Source: Gaiellasilicea sp963784895
Lineage (GTDB): Bacteria; Actinomycetota; Thermoleophilia; Gaiellales; Gaiellaceae
Assembly: GCA_963784895.1 (NCBI GenBank)
Contig: CAWATM010000019.1
Coordinates: 1 to 64,000, forward strand
Length of the DNA: 64,000 bases
Direction of reading: 5' to 3'
A program made the position numbers and the translations under genes. Positions 34,534 through 43,480 of this stretch are shown here, piece after piece (within the stretch, counting starts at the first letter, position 1; each line of letters starts with the position of its first letter). Below the pieces are notes generated by a model that was not told the DNA's origin, ran no database searches, and saw only the letters and a program-made list of their open reading frames with translations.

Positions 34534-35822
34534 AGGTCGAGCCTGCGGCGGCGATCACGGGCCACGTCGCGGTTCCCGGCGACAAGTCGATCTCGCACCG
34601 GGCCGTCCTGCTCGCGGCGGTGGGCGAGAGCGAGACGCGGATCGCCGGCTTCGGCCGCTCCGAGGACACGGAAGCGACGATCAAGGCAGTGCGCGACCTC
34701 GGCGTGCGGGTCTACGAGGCCGACCCTGAGACGCTGCGCGTCTTCGGCGTCGGCCTGCGCGGGCTGGCGGCGCCGAAGCGGCCGATCGACTGCGGCAACG
34801 CGGGCACGCTGATGCGCCTCCTGCCCGGCTTGCTCGCCGGCCAGGAAGGACGGTTCGAGCTCACCGGCGACGACTCGCTCCGCTCGCGGCCGATGGAGCG
34901 GATCGCCGCGCCCTTGCGGCTGATGGGCGTCCAGGTCGAGACGACCGACGGCCGCGCTCCCTTCGCGGTCGCAGGAGGAGCGGTGACGCCGATCACCTAC
35001 GAGCTGCCGGTCGCGAGCGCCCAGGTGAAGTCGGCGGTGCTGCTCGCCGGCCTCTACGCCGACGGCGGCGAGACGACGGTCGAGGAGCCGCTGCCGACGC
35101 GCGACCACACCGAGAACCTGCTCGCGCAGGCGGGCGTGCGCGTGACACGAACGCCGCGGCGCGTCGGCGTCTCGCCTCCGGACCGGCTCGAGCTCGCCGA
35201 GGTCGAGATCCCAGGCGACTTCTCCTCGGCGGCGCCGTTCATCGTCGCCGGGACGCTGCTCGCCGGCTCGGAGCTGACGATCCACGGCGTCAACCTGAAC
35301 CCGCGCCGGACGGGCCTGCTCGTCGTGCTCGAGCGGATGGGGGCGAACATCACCGTCTTCAACCGCAGGCGGATCGGCGGCGAGCCGGCGGGCGACCTCG
35401 ACATTCGCCCCTCCGAACTCGTCGGCACGACGATCAACGCCTCCGAAGTGCCGCTGCTCGTCGACGAGCTGCCGCTCTTCGCCCTGCTCGCCGTGCACGC
35501 GCACGGCAACAGCGCCCTTCGCGGCGCCGCCGAGCTGCGGGCCAAGGAGACGGACCGGATCGAGGCCGTCGTCGACGGTCTCCGCGGCCTCGGCGCGCAC
35601 ATCCGGGCGACACCCGAGGGCTTCACCGTCCGGGGCGTCCCCTCGCGGATCCGCGCCGGCGGCACCTTCGACGCGCGGGGCGACCACCGGATCGCGATGC
35701 TCGCCGCGATCACCGGGCTCGTCTCACGCGAAGGAGTTGAGATCGAGGGCGCGGACAGCGCGGCGGTATCCTTCCCCGGCTTCTACGACCTGCTCGATTC
35801 CCTTCGAGCCACCACCACCTAG
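34530..35822 (+). CDS. aroA: 3-phosphoshikimate 1-carboxyvinyltransferase (EPSP synthase)
   Basis: 430 residues. Motifs of the enolpyruvate transferase fold: VPGDKSISHRAVLLAA at the N-terminus, CGNAGTLMRLLPGLLAGQ (the glyphosate-interacting loop), the pair SAQVKSAVLLAGLYA, PGDFSSAAPFIVAG, LVDELPLFALLAVHA, and RAKETDRIEAVVDGLRGLG with DHRIAMLAAI near the end. It makes EPSP from shikimate 3-phosphate and PEP. Start GTG 34530 overlaps the tyrA stop. The stop TAG is followed by a 222-nt palindrome. Confidence 0.97.
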   Translation: MKVEPAAAITGHVAVPGDKSISHRAVLLAAVGESETRIAGFGRSEDTEATIKAVRDLGVRVYEADPETLRVFGVGLRGLAAPKRPIDCGNAGTLMRLLPGLLAGQEGRFELTGDDSLRSRPMERIAAPLRLMGVQVETTDGRAPFAVAGGAVTPITYELPVASAQVKSAVLLAGLYADGGETTVEEPLPTRDHTENLLAQAGVRVTRTPRRVGVSPPDRLELAEVEIPGDFSSAAPFIVAGTLLAGSELTIHGVNLNPRRTGLLVVLERMGANITVFNRRRIGGEPAGDLDIRPSELVGTTINASEVPLLVDELPLFALLAVHAHGNSALRGAAELRAKETDRIEAVVDGLRGLGAHIRATPEGFTVRGVPSRIRAGGTFDARGDHRIAMLAAITGLVSREGVEIEGADSAAVSFPGFYDLLDSLRATTT

Positions 35823-36042
35823 ATGCCTGCTGCCACGATCTCGCGCGCCCGTCACGCGCTCTTCCGTGTCTGGGACGCTCCCGCCCCGGCCTCCGAGCCG
35901 CTGTGCGGCTCGAAGTCCGACGCGTCCGCTTCGTGCCGGCGCGCCACCACCGATGCCACCGGCATCGGCGGAGCCGCGCCGCCACGCCCCAGAGCTGGCA
36001 GAACGCGTGCCGGGGCAGGCGACCTCGCGGCAGCAGGCATCT
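35821..36042. repeat. 222-nt imperfect palindrome between aroA and cmk
   Basis: The ends AGATGCCTGCTGCC and GGCAGCAGGCATCT are perfect complements; the left one starts in the aroA stop and the right one ends 1 nt before the cmk ATG. Similarity continues inward for at least 55 nt per arm. The middle carries two small stems, GAGCCG/CGGCTC and CCGATGCC-ACC-GGCATCGG. A 73-codon frame crosses it but reads only palindrome, so I do not call it. Confidence 0.8.
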
Positions 36043-36043
36043 G

Positions 36044-36676
36044 ATGATCGTCGCCATCGATGGGCCCGCAGGGGCCGGCAAGAGCACGGTCGCACGGCTT
36101 CTCGCCGAGCGGCTCGGCTTCCGCTACCTCGACACGGGGGCGATGTACCGCGCGCTGACGTGGCTGGCGCGCCGCCGCGGGGTCGCGCTCGACCGCGCCG
36201 GCGAGCTCGCCGCGCTCGCCGTCGAGCATCCGGTCGGGTTCGACGAGGAGGGCCGCGTCTTCATCGACGGCGCCGACGTCACCTCCTCGATCCGCAAGCC
36301 GGACATCGACAAGCTCGTCCCCGTCGTCGCGCGCCACCACGAGGTGCGCGAGGTGATGCGCGAGCGCCAGCGGGCGCTCGGGAGCGAGGGCAACGTCGTG
36401 ATCGAGGGCCGCGACATCGGCACCGTCGTCGCCCCGCAGGCCCAGGTGAAGGTGTACCTCATCGCCGACGAGCGCATCCGCGCAGCCCGCCGCTCGACCG
36501 AGCGGCCCGGGATCGGCGCCGACGCGCTCGCCACCGACCTCCGGCTCCGCGACGAGCGCGACGCGGTCAACATGCGCCCGGCCGCGGACGCGATCCAGAT
36601 CGACACCACAGAGCTCGCGGTCGACGAGGTCGTGGCCCGGATCGAGCAGATCGTCGTCGCGCAGCAACCGGCATGA
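36044..36676 (+). CDS. cmk: Cytidylate kinase
   Basis: 210 residues. P-loop AIDGPAGAGKST at residues 4-15, then LGFRYLDTGAMYRALTWLA (nucleotide-binding Asp and Arg), the CMP-specific ALGSEGNVVIEGRDIGTVVAP segment, and the lid RRSTERPG with LRLRDERD later. It phosphorylates CMP and dCMP. ATG 36044 is the only start that gives the standard N-terminus MIVAIDG; the longer open frame upstream is palindrome sequence. The ATGA overlap with the acyltransferase gene indicates co-translation. Confidence 0.96.
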   Translation: MIVAIDGPAGAGKSTVARLLAERLGFRYLDTGAMYRALTWLARRRGVALDRAGELAALAVEHPVGFDEEGRVFIDGADVTSSIRKPDIDKLVPVVARHHEVREVMRERQRALGSEGNVVIEGRDIGTVVAPQAQVKVYLIADERIRAARRSTERPGIGADALATDLRLRDERDAVNMRPAADAIQIDTTELAVDEVVARIEQIVVAQQPA

Positions 36677-37320
36677 GCGGCGTCGACGCAGTCTGGACCG
36701 TCGGTCGCTTCACGATCGGCAGCCTCGTCCGGCTGCTGACGCCGCTTCGCAACTACGGCGCCGAGCGGGTGCCGCGCACCGGCGGCGTCGTGCTCGCCTT
36801 CAACCACTTCCACTGGGTCGACCCGCCCGTGTTCGGCCTCTTCTCGCCGCGGACGATGTACTTCGTCGCGAAGGTCGAGGCGCACCGGATTCCCGGGCTC
36901 GGCCAGTTGATCCGGAGCTTCGGGACGATCTCGGTCCGCCGCGGCGAGTCGGACCGCGAGGCGGTGCGGCTGATGCGCGAGGCGGTACGGGCCGGGCACG
37001 CGCTCGGCCTCTTCGTCGAGGGGACGCGGCAGCCGGGCGTCCCCGGGCAGGTGCAGCCGGGCGCGGCGATGGTCGCGCTGCAGGAGGGCGTACCGGTCGT
37101 TCCGGCGGCGATCTACGGCTCGTACGAGTGGAAGCCCGGCAACTTCCATCCGATCTCGGTCGCGTGGGGCGAGCCCGTTCGCTTCGAGGGGCTGCCGAAG
37201 GGCGCGAAGGGCTACCGCGAGGCGTCCGCAGAGGTGCAGCGGCGAATCCACGCGCTGCACGCGTGGCTCGCCGAGATGCACGAGCTCGGGCGCCCGCGGC
37301 ACGCGACCCCACCGGCATGA
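36673..37320 (+). CDS. plsC: PlsC-like 1-acylglycerol-3-phosphate acyltransferase
   Basis: 215 residues. The acyltransferase motifs are NHFHWVDP (HX4D, catalytic His and Asp), a middle Gly-rich stretch LGQLIRSFGTISVRRGE, and FVEGTRQPG in place of the common FPEGTRS. One hydrophobic patch near residues 8-22 could touch the membrane. It would acylate lysophosphatidic acid at sn-2 in phospholipid synthesis. Sandwiched by 4-nt overlaps between cmk and der, a common bacterial order. Confidence 0.9.
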   Translation: MSGVDAVWTVGRFTIGSLVRLLTPLRNYGAERVPRTGGVVLAFNHFHWVDPPVFGLFSPRTMYFVAKVEAHRIPGLGQLIRSFGTISVRRGESDREAVRLMREAVRAGHALGLFVEGTRQPGVPGQVQPGAAMVALQEGVPVVPAAIYGSYEWKPGNFHPISVAWGEPVRFEGLPKGAKGYREASAEVQRRIHALHAWLAEMHELGRPRHATPPA

Positions 37321-38627
37321 GCGAACCGGAGATCATCGGCACGGTCGCGATCGTCGGCTTTCCGAACGTCGGCAAGTCGACATTGATCAACCGGCTGACC
37401 GAGTCGCGCCAGGCAGTCGTGCACGAGACGCCCGGTGTCACGCGCGACCGCAAGGAGCTGCTCGCGGACTGGAACGGCAAGCACTTCCTCCTGATCGACA
37501 CGGGCGGCGTCGACGACCTCGCCACCGACCCGTTCAGCCCCGAGATCGCCAAGCAGGCTCGGGCGGCGATCGGCGAGGCCGACCTCGTCCTCTTCGTCGT
37601 CGACGCCCGCCACGGGATCACGCCCGGGGACGAGGAGCTCGCCGTCACGCTCCGCGCGGCGAAGAAGCCGGTGATCGTGCTGGCGAACAAGATCGACGAT
37701 CCCCGCAAGGATCTCGAGGCGGTCGAGTTCCACAAGCTCGGACTCGGCGACCCGTTCCCGCTCTCGGCGCTGCACGGTCATGGCACCGGCGACCTGCTCG
37801 ACCGGATCGTCGAGCTGCTGCCCGGGCAGGGGCCGGTGCAGGTCGGCGACGAGGCGATCCGCGTCGCGATCCTGGGGCGGCCGAACGTGGGCAAGTCGTC
37901 GCTCCTGAACGCCCTCGTCGGCGCCGAGCGGGTGATCGTCTCGGACGTGCCGGGGACGACGCGGGACACCGTCGACACGATCCTCGAGCGCGACGGGCGC
38001 GTCTACCAGCTGGTCGACACGGCCGGTCTGCGCCGGAAGCGAAAACAGCGGCAGGGGATCGACTACTACTCAGAGCTGCGTGCGCTCGAGGCCGCCGAGC
38101 GGGCCGACGTCGCACTCGTCCTGATCGACGCGAGCGAGGGGATCGTCGACCAGGATCTCGCCGTCGCCGACGTTGCGCGCAAGGCGGGCAACTCGACGCT
38201 TGTCGTGCTCGCCAAGTGGGACGAGACCGAGGTGACGATCGAGGACGTCCGGCCCAGGATCGAGGCGAAGCTGCGCCAGCGGCCGCCGCTGATCGCCGTC
38301 TCCTCGAAGACCGGCCGCGGTCTCGACCGCCTGCTCCAGTACATCGCCGACCTCTTCGAGAAGCACACCGGCCGGATCCCGACGCCCGCGCTCAACAATG
38401 CGCTCGCGGAGCTGCGGCAGGCGCGGCAGCCGCCGTCGTCGAAGGGAAAGCGGCTCAACCTCCTCTACGGCACGCAGGTCTCGACGCGCCCGCCGCGGAT
38501 CCGGATCCACGTCAACGACCCCGGACTTGTCACGCGCGACTATGCGTACTGGGTCGAGAACGAGCTGCGGAAACGGTTTAACCTCGCCGGCGTGCCCGTC
38601 TCGATCGACTTCGTCCAGCGGTCGTGA
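37317..38627 (+). CDS. der: Ribosome-assembly GTPase Der (EngA)
   Basis: 436 residues with two tandem Era-type GTPase domains: the first with GFPNVGKST, DTGG and NKID, the second with GRPNVGKSS, DTAG and KWDE, then the KH-like C-terminal domain (RPPRIRIHVNDPGLVTRDYAYWVENELRKRF). Der binds the 50S subunit during maturation. The start ATG 37317 overlaps the plsC stop. No regulatory feature lies upstream. A 152-nt palindromic region separates it from gpsA. Confidence 0.97.
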   Translation: MSEPEIIGTVAIVGFPNVGKSTLINRLTESRQAVVHETPGVTRDRKELLADWNGKHFLLIDTGGVDDLATDPFSPEIAKQARAAIGEADLVLFVVDARHGITPGDEELAVTLRAAKKPVIVLANKIDDPRKDLEAVEFHKLGLGDPFPLSALHGHGTGDLLDRIVELLPGQGPVQVGDEAIRVAILGRPNVGKSSLLNALVGAERVIVSDVPGTTRDTVDTILERDGRVYQLVDTAGLRRKRKQRQGIDYYSELRALEAAERADVALVLIDASEGIVDQDLAVADVARKAGNSTLVVLAKWDETEVTIEDVRPRIEAKLRQRPPLIAVSSKTGRGLDRLLQYIADLFEKHTGRIPTPALNNALAELRQARQPPSSKGKRLNLLYGTQVSTRPPRIRIHVNDPGLVTRDYAYWVENELRKRFNLAGVPVSIDFVQRS

Positions 38628-38628
38628 A

Positions 38629-38780
38629 CTCGCTCACGTTCCTGGGGCGTCGCTCGCGGTGCGTAGGCCGGTGGGACAGTACGGAGGTACGACCCGCCGG
38701 CTGGAGCTCCGCGAGCGGCGTCAGCCCGTCGCGGAGCCCGGCTCTGCCGGGCGTGAGCGAGGGGCGGCCAGGGACGTGAG
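38629..38780. repeat. 152-nt palindromic region between der and gpsA with two rival outer pairings
   Basis: CTCGCTCACG (38629-38638) can pair with CGTGAGCGAG (38752-38761), while the overlapping CTCACGTTCCTGG (38633-38645) can pair with CCAGGGACGTGAG (38768-38780), which covers the GTG start of gpsA. Inside are the perfect stems GCTCCGCGA/TCGCGGAGC (38706-38737) and CCCGGC-TCT-GCCGGG (38737-38751). The two outer pairings are mutually exclusive. Confidence 0.65.
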
Positions 38781-39732
38781 GGTCGTCGTCGTCGGCGGGG
38801 GGTCGTGGGGGACGGCGTTCTCGCGGGTGCTGGCAAACAGGGAGCACGACGTCACGCTCGCCTGCCGCGACGCCGACCAGGTCCGCGCGATCGAGGAGAC
38901 ACAGCGCAACCCGCGTTACCTGACCCATTGCGATCTTCGCGGCGTCCGCGCGACGACGATCGAAAGGGCGCCGATCGAGGACGCGGAGGTCGTCGTCGTC
39001 GCCGTCCCGAGCGCCGTCTTCGGCGACGTCGTCCGCTCGCTCCCCGGCGATGCGCCGATCCTGTCGCTCACGAAGGGCCTCGATCCGGCGACGGGCGCAC
39101 GGCTCTCGACCCTCGTCGAGGGCCGGCCGGTCGCCGTCCTCTCCGGTCCGAACATCGCGGACGAGATCGCGCGCGACTTCCCGGCCGCCGCCGTGATCGC
39201 GAGCGACGACGGGCAGCTCGCCCTCGACCTGCAGGCGGCGATCACCTCGCTCACGTTCCGTGTCTACAGCAGCGACGACGTGATCGGCGTCGAGCTGTGC
39301 GCGGCGGCGAAGAACGTGATCGCGCTCGCGGCCGGGGGCGCCGACGGCCTCGCGCTCGGCGACAACGCGAAGGCTGCGCTCGTGGCTCGCGGCCTCGCCG
39401 AGATGGCGCGGCTGGCGGTCGCCGCGGGCGGGAAGGAGGAGACGTTCTCCGGTCTCGCCGGTATGGGCGACCTCGTCGTCACCTGCTGGTCGCCCGTCGG
39501 CCGCAACCGGCGCGCCGGCGAGCTGATCGCCCAGGGGGTGGACCCGGCGGAGGCGGTCCGCCAGATCGGGATGACGGTCGAAGGGCTGACGACGGCCCCC
39601 GTGCTCCGCGATCTCTCGCACCGGCTCGGGATCGAGCTGCCGATCACGAACGGCGTCTGCGCCGTGCTCGGCGGCGAGCCGCTTCACGAGCTGGTCGGCA
39701 GCCTGATGCGGCGAGCGCCGACCACCGAGTAG
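38776..39732 (+). CDS. gpsA: Glycerol-3-phosphate dehydrogenase [NAD(P)+]
   Basis: 318 residues from GTG 38776. Rossmann motif VVVVGGGSWGTAFSRVLANRE at the start; catalytic region LSLTKGL (Lys), LSGPNIADEIARDFP, LCAAAKNVIALAAGGADGL and the C-terminal LAGMGDLVVTCWSPVGRNRRAG. It reduces dihydroxyacetone phosphate to sn-glycerol 3-phosphate for phospholipids, fitting the plsC gene upstream. The start codon lies in the right arm of the palindromic region, so RNA folding could block initiation. Confidence 0.95.
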   Translation: MRVVVVGGGSWGTAFSRVLANREHDVTLACRDADQVRAIEETQRNPRYLTHCDLRGVRATTIERAPIEDAEVVVVAVPSAVFGDVVRSLPGDAPILSLTKGLDPATGARLSTLVEGRPVAVLSGPNIADEIARDFPAAAVIASDDGQLALDLQAAITSLTFRVYSSDDVIGVELCAAAKNVIALAAGGADGLALGDNAKAALVARGLAEMARLAVAAGGKEETFSGLAGMGDLVVTCWSPVGRNRRAGELIAQGVDPAEAVRQIGMTVEGLTTAPVLRDLSHRLGIELPITNGVCAVLGGEPLHELVGSLMRRAPTTE

Positions 39733-39761
39733 TGCCGGCTGCTGGCTAGACTTCCCCGCTC

Positions 39762-41009
39762 ATGGCTGCGCGCGAGTTCTCCTTCACCTCGGAATCGGTC
39801 ACCGAGGGTCATCCCGACAAGATCGCGGACCAGGTCTCGGACGCCGTCCTCGACGCCGTCCTCAAGGACGATCCGGCCGGACGTGTCGCCTGCGAGACGC
39901 TGATCACCACCGGCCTCGTCGTCGTCGCCGGCGAGATCACGACCGAGACGTACGTCGACATCCCGCGGCTCGTCCGCAGGACGATCGGGGACATCGGCTA
40001 CACGCGCGCCAAGTACGGCTTCGACGCCGAGACCTGCGGCGTCATGGTCGCGATCGACGAGCAGTCGTCCGACATCGCGCAGGGCGTCGACGACTCCTTC
40101 GAGGCGCAGCACGGCGACGACGATCCGCTCGACCGCGTCGGCGCCGGCGACCAGGGGATGATGTTCGGCTACGCCTCGAACGAGACGGACGAGCTGATGC
40201 CGCTGCCGATTCAGCTCGCGCACAAGATCACGAAGCGGCTCTCGGAGGTGCGCAAGGCCGACGTGCTCCCGTACCTGCGACCGGACGGCAAGGCGCAGGT
40301 GACGATCCGCTACGAGGTGGACGAGCACGGCCGCCAGCGCCCCGTCGAGATCGAGCGCATCCTCGTCTCGACGCAGCACCGCGACGGGCTCGACTCGGAA
40401 GCACTGATCAAGCCCGATCTGGTCGAGCACGTCCTCCATCCGATCCTGCCGCACGCCCTCTACGACGAGAAGCGGCTCGAGGAGAAGGACTTCGTCTACG
40501 TCAACCCGACCGGCAAGTTCGTGATCGGCGGCCCGATGGGCGACACCGGCCTCACCGGCCGCAAGATCATCGTCGACACCTACGGCGGCGCGGCGCCCCA
40601 CGGCGGCGGTGCGTTCTCCGGCAAGGATCCGACGAAGGTCGACCGCTCCGCGGCGTATGCCGCCCGGTACGTCGCGAAGAACGTCGTCGCTGCCGGCCTC
40701 GCCGAGCGCTGCCAGATCCAGGTCGCGTACGCGATCGGCGTCGCCCACCCGCTCTCCGTGCTCGTCGACACCTTCGGAACCGAGGCCGAGGGGCTGACAC
40801 AGGACCGGATCGACCAGCTCGTCCGCGAGCACTTCGACCTGCGCCCGGCCGCGATCCTCCGCGACCTCGACCTGCGCCGCCCGATCTACGAGAAAACGGC
40901 TGCGTACGGCCACTTCGGCCGCGACGACCGCGACTTCACGTGGGAGCGGACGGACAAGGCCGACAAGCTCCGCGAGGCCGCCGGTCTTGCAGCAGCAGCA
41001 ACCGTCTAG
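39762..41009 (+). CDS. metK: S-adenosylmethionine synthetase
   Basis: 415 residues. Signature segments: FTSESVTEGHPDKIADQVSDA at the N-terminus, GAGDQGMMFGYA in the middle, GGGAFSGKDPTKVDRSAAY (P-loop-like) and AYAIGVAHPLSV. It makes SAM from methionine and ATP. TAGACT lies 9 nt before ATG 39762. There is no room for a SAM riboswitch: only 29 nt separate it from gpsA. The end overlaps the next ORF by 23 nt. Confidence 0.97.
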   Translation: MAAREFSFTSESVTEGHPDKIADQVSDAVLDAVLKDDPAGRVACETLITTGLVVVAGEITTETYVDIPRLVRRTIGDIGYTRAKYGFDAETCGVMVAIDEQSSDIAQGVDDSFEAQHGDDDPLDRVGAGDQGMMFGYASNETDELMPLPIQLAHKITKRLSEVRKADVLPYLRPDGKAQVTIRYEVDEHGRQRPVEIERILVSTQHRDGLDSEALIKPDLVEHVLHPILPHALYDEKRLEEKDFVYVNPTGKFVIGGPMGDTGLTGRKIIVDTYGGAAPHGGGAFSGKDPTKVDRSAAYAARYVAKNVVAAGLAERCQIQVAYAIGVAHPLSVLVDTFGTEAEGLTQDRIDQLVREHFDLRPAAILRDLDLRRPIYEKTAAYGHFGRDDRDFTWERTDKADKLREAAGLAAAATV

Positions 41010-41655
41010 CCGCTCCGACCGGATCCCGACCGGCCCGGTCGCGCTCGCGCTCGTCCTCCTCTTCACGATCCTCGTGATCGGCTGGGTGAAGGACATCGTC
41101 CCCGACTTCGCCAACCCGTTCTCGGAGCAGACCGTCGACCGCACCGGGCCGGCGGTGCTGAAGTCGATCGAGAACCTGCGCGACTTCCGCGCGGCCAGCG
41201 GCCACTTCGAGGTGATCGTCGACGTGGAGAAGGATCAGCGGTTCGTCCCGGCCAAGATCAAGGGCGAGCGCGTGCTCTTCGTCGCGATCGGCTCGGTCGA
41301 CGCCGGCGTCGACTTCACCGGGCTCGAGGACGGGGCGGTCGAGGTCTCGGACGACGGCAAGAGCGTCACGCTCGAGCTGCCGCCAGCCACGTACCGCGAT
41401 CCCGAGCTCGACCTCGAGCGCTCGTACGTCTACGACCGCGACCGCGGCGCCATCGACCGGCTCCAGTCGCTCTTCGGCGACGACGACGGGGTCGAGCAGG
41501 AGCTCTACCCGCTGGCCGAGGAGAAGCTGGCCGACGCTGCCCGCGACGGCTCTGGGCTGCTCGCGCGCGCCGAGCGGAACACCCGCCTGATGCTCGTGGG
41601 GCTGCTGCGCTCGCTCGGATTCGCGCGCGTGGAGGTGCGCTTCTCCGAGGTCTAG
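40987..41655 (+). CDS. DUF4230 membrane-anchored protein
   Basis: 222 residues. Short Gln-rich N-terminus, one membrane helix (VALALVLLFTILVIGWV, about residues 18-34), then an extracytoplasmic domain typical of DUF4230: VLKSIENLRDFRAASGHFEVIVDVEKD, VAIGSVDAGVDFTGL, and a C-terminal LLRSLGFARVEVRFSEV. Function is unknown. The TTG start at 40987 lies inside the end of metK, so the frame is open but the exact start is uncertain. Confidence 0.75.
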   Translation: MQQQQPSSRSDRIPTGPVALALVLLFTILVIGWVKDIVPDFANPFSEQTVDRTGPAVLKSIENLRDFRAASGHFEVIVDVEKDQRFVPAKIKGERVLFVAIGSVDAGVDFTGLEDGAVEVSDDGKSVTLELPPATYRDPELDLERSYVYDRDRGAIDRLQSLFGDDDGVEQELYPLAEEKLADAARDGSGLLARAERNTRLMLVGLLRSLGFARVEVRFSEV

Positions 41656-41662
41656 GAACGCT

Positions 41663-41674
41663 TAGAGTCGCGGC
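41663..41674 (+). promoter_or_regulatory. -10 box TAGAGT, leaderless start
   Basis: TAGAGT with exactly 6 nt to GTG 41675, no Shine-Dalgarno sequence. Confidence 0.55.
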
Positions 41675-43480
41675 GTGCGCTCGCTCGACGCGATCTGCGA
41701 GACCTTCGCGCCCGGAGCCGTCGACCAGGGTGTTCCCGACGCCGTGCTCGACGCGGTCGAGCACGACCTGACGGCGCGCGAGCGGCAGCGCCTGCTCCTG
41801 CTGCTGCGGACCTGGCTGCCGGGGTACTCGCGGTTGTCGCAGCCGAGGCGGGAGGCGGTGCTGCGGTTCTGGCGCGACAGTCCGGTTCCGTTGCTCCGCA
41901 CGGGCTTCCAGGCGCTGCGGAAGGCGTCGCTCGCCTTCGCCTACATGCTGCCGGGGCGCTGGGAGGAGATCGGCTATCCCGGTCCTCTGGGCGCGCGAGC
42001 CGACGCGCCGGCGCCGCGGCTCGAACCGCTCGACGTGGGGGACGGGCTCGAGCTCGAATGCGACGTCTGCGTGATCGGATCGGGCGCGGGCGGCGGTGTC
42101 GCGGCTGCCGTGCTCGCCCGCGCGGGCCTGGACGTCGTCGTGCTCGAGGCGGGCGGCTACTGGTCGGAGCGAGACTTCGACGGCGCCGAGCGCACGGCGC
42201 TGCGGCGGCTCTACCGCGCCGGCGGCGCCTCGGCGACGGATGACCAGGGCGTCTCGCTGATCGCGGGCGCGTGCCTCGGCGGCGGCACCGTCGTCAACTA
42301 CACGACTTCCTTCCGCACCCCGGACGACGTGCTGACGGAGTGGGAGGGGCTCGGCTTCCCGTCCGCGGCGCTCGAGCCGAGCCTCGACGCCGTCTGCGAG
42401 CGGCTCGGCGTCAACTCGGACCACAACCGGCCTTCGCGGCGGGACGAGGTGATGGCGCGCGGGCTCGAGTCGCTCGGATGGCATGTCGACGCGATGCCAC
42501 GTGACGTGATCGGCTGCGAGCAGGGCGTCGTCTGCGGCTCGTGCGGCTACGGCTGTCCACTCGGCGCCAAGCAGTCGACGCTGCGGACGTGGCTCGAGGA
42601 CGCCGCCGGCGCCGGCGCCCGGATCGTCGTCGGTACGCGGGCGCGGCGCGTGCTCGTCGAGGAAGGCCACGCCGCGGGCGTCGATGCGGGACGCGTGCAG
42701 GTGCGGTGTCGCGCGGTTGTCGCCGCGGCCGGCGCGATCGAGACGCCGGCGCTGCTGCTCCGTTCCGGCCTCGGGAACCCGAACGTCGGGCGCGCTCTGC
42801 GCCTGCATCCGGCGACCGCGGTCTTCGGCATCTTCGACGAGGAGGTCCGGCCGTGGGAAGGAACGTTGCAGGCGCTCTACTCGGACCGGTTCCGCTTCCT
42901 CGACGGCGGGTACGGCGTCAAGCTGGAGACGGTGCCGCTCCATCCGGCGCTGCTGACGGCGGCGCTGCCCTGGGAGAGCGCGGCCGCGCACGCGCGGCTG
43001 ATGGCGAGCCTGCCGCGGCTCTCGCTGATCGCCGTCATCGGGCGCGACGCCGGCGCCGGGCGTATCCGGATCGGCCGTGACGGCGAGGCGATCGCGACGT
43101 ACCGGCTCGCGGCGGGAGACGCCCGCCGGCTGGCGGCGGGAGTCGACGGCGCCGGCCGCGTCATGGCGGCCGCGGGCGCGCGCGAGATCTTCAGCGCCCA
43201 CGCACGGATGCAGCGGTGGGACGACGGCTTCCCCGAGGCCGCGTTCCGCTTCGGTCCCGGCCGCGGCTCGCTCTACTCCTTCCACCTGATGGGGTCGGCC
43301 CGCATGGGCGGCTCGGCGGCCTCGTCCGCCGCGAGCCCGACGGGCGAGACGTGGGACGTCCGTAACCTCGTCGTCGCCGACGGCTCCGCCTTCCCGACCG
43401 CGTCGGGCGTCAACCCGATGCTCACGATCGAGGCGATCGCGCACCTGAACGCGACGCGGCTGGCGGAGCGGCTCGCCTAG
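41675..43480 (+). CDS. GMC-type FAD oxidoreductase
   Basis: 601 residues. A helical N-terminal region of about 125 residues (LTARERQRLLLLLRTWLPGYS) precedes the FAD-binding Rossmann fold CDVCVIGSGAGGGVAAAVLARAG, followed by GGGTVVNYTTSFRTPD, an unusual Cys-rich CGSCGYGCPLGAKQST that is common in long-chain alcohol oxidases and cholesterol-oxidase-like proteins, and the C-terminal GMC motif NLVVADGSAFPTASGVNPMLTIEAIAH. It would oxidise an alcohol with FAD; the substrate is not known. Its stop overlaps the dtxR stop by 4 nt. Confidence 0.85.
   Translation: MRSLDAICETFAPGAVDQGVPDAVLDAVEHDLTARERQRLLLLLRTWLPGYSRLSQPRREAVLRFWRDSPVPLLRTGFQALRKASLAFAYMLPGRWEEIGYPGPLGARADAPAPRLEPLDVGDGLELECDVCVIGSGAGGGVAAAVLARAGLDVVVLEAGGYWSERDFDGAERTALRRLYRAGGASATDDQGVSLIAGACLGGGTVVNYTTSFRTPDDVLTEWEGLGFPSAALEPSLDAVCERLGVNSDHNRPSRRDEVMARGLESLGWHVDAMPRDVIGCEQGVVCGSCGYGCPLGAKQSTLRTWLEDAAGAGARIVVGTRARRVLVEEGHAAGVDAGRVQVRCRAVVAAAGAIETPALLLRSGLGNPNVGRALRLHPATAVFGIFDEEVRPWEGTLQALYSDRFRFLDGGYGVKLETVPLHPALLTAALPWESAAAHARLMASLPRLSLIAVIGRDAGAGRIRIGRDGEAIATYRLAAGDARRLAAGVDGAGRVMAAAGAREIFSAHARMQRWDDGFPEAAFRFGPGRGSLYSFHLMGSARMGGSAASSAASPTGETWDVRNLVVADGSAFPTASGVNPMLTIEAIAHLNATRLAERLA

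Noticed and set aside
35823..36044. 73-codon frame between aroA and cmk
   Set aside because: It consists of the long palindrome, with no binding site and no recognisable protein.
39733..39761. SAM riboswitch before metK
   Set aside because: Only 29 nt are available.
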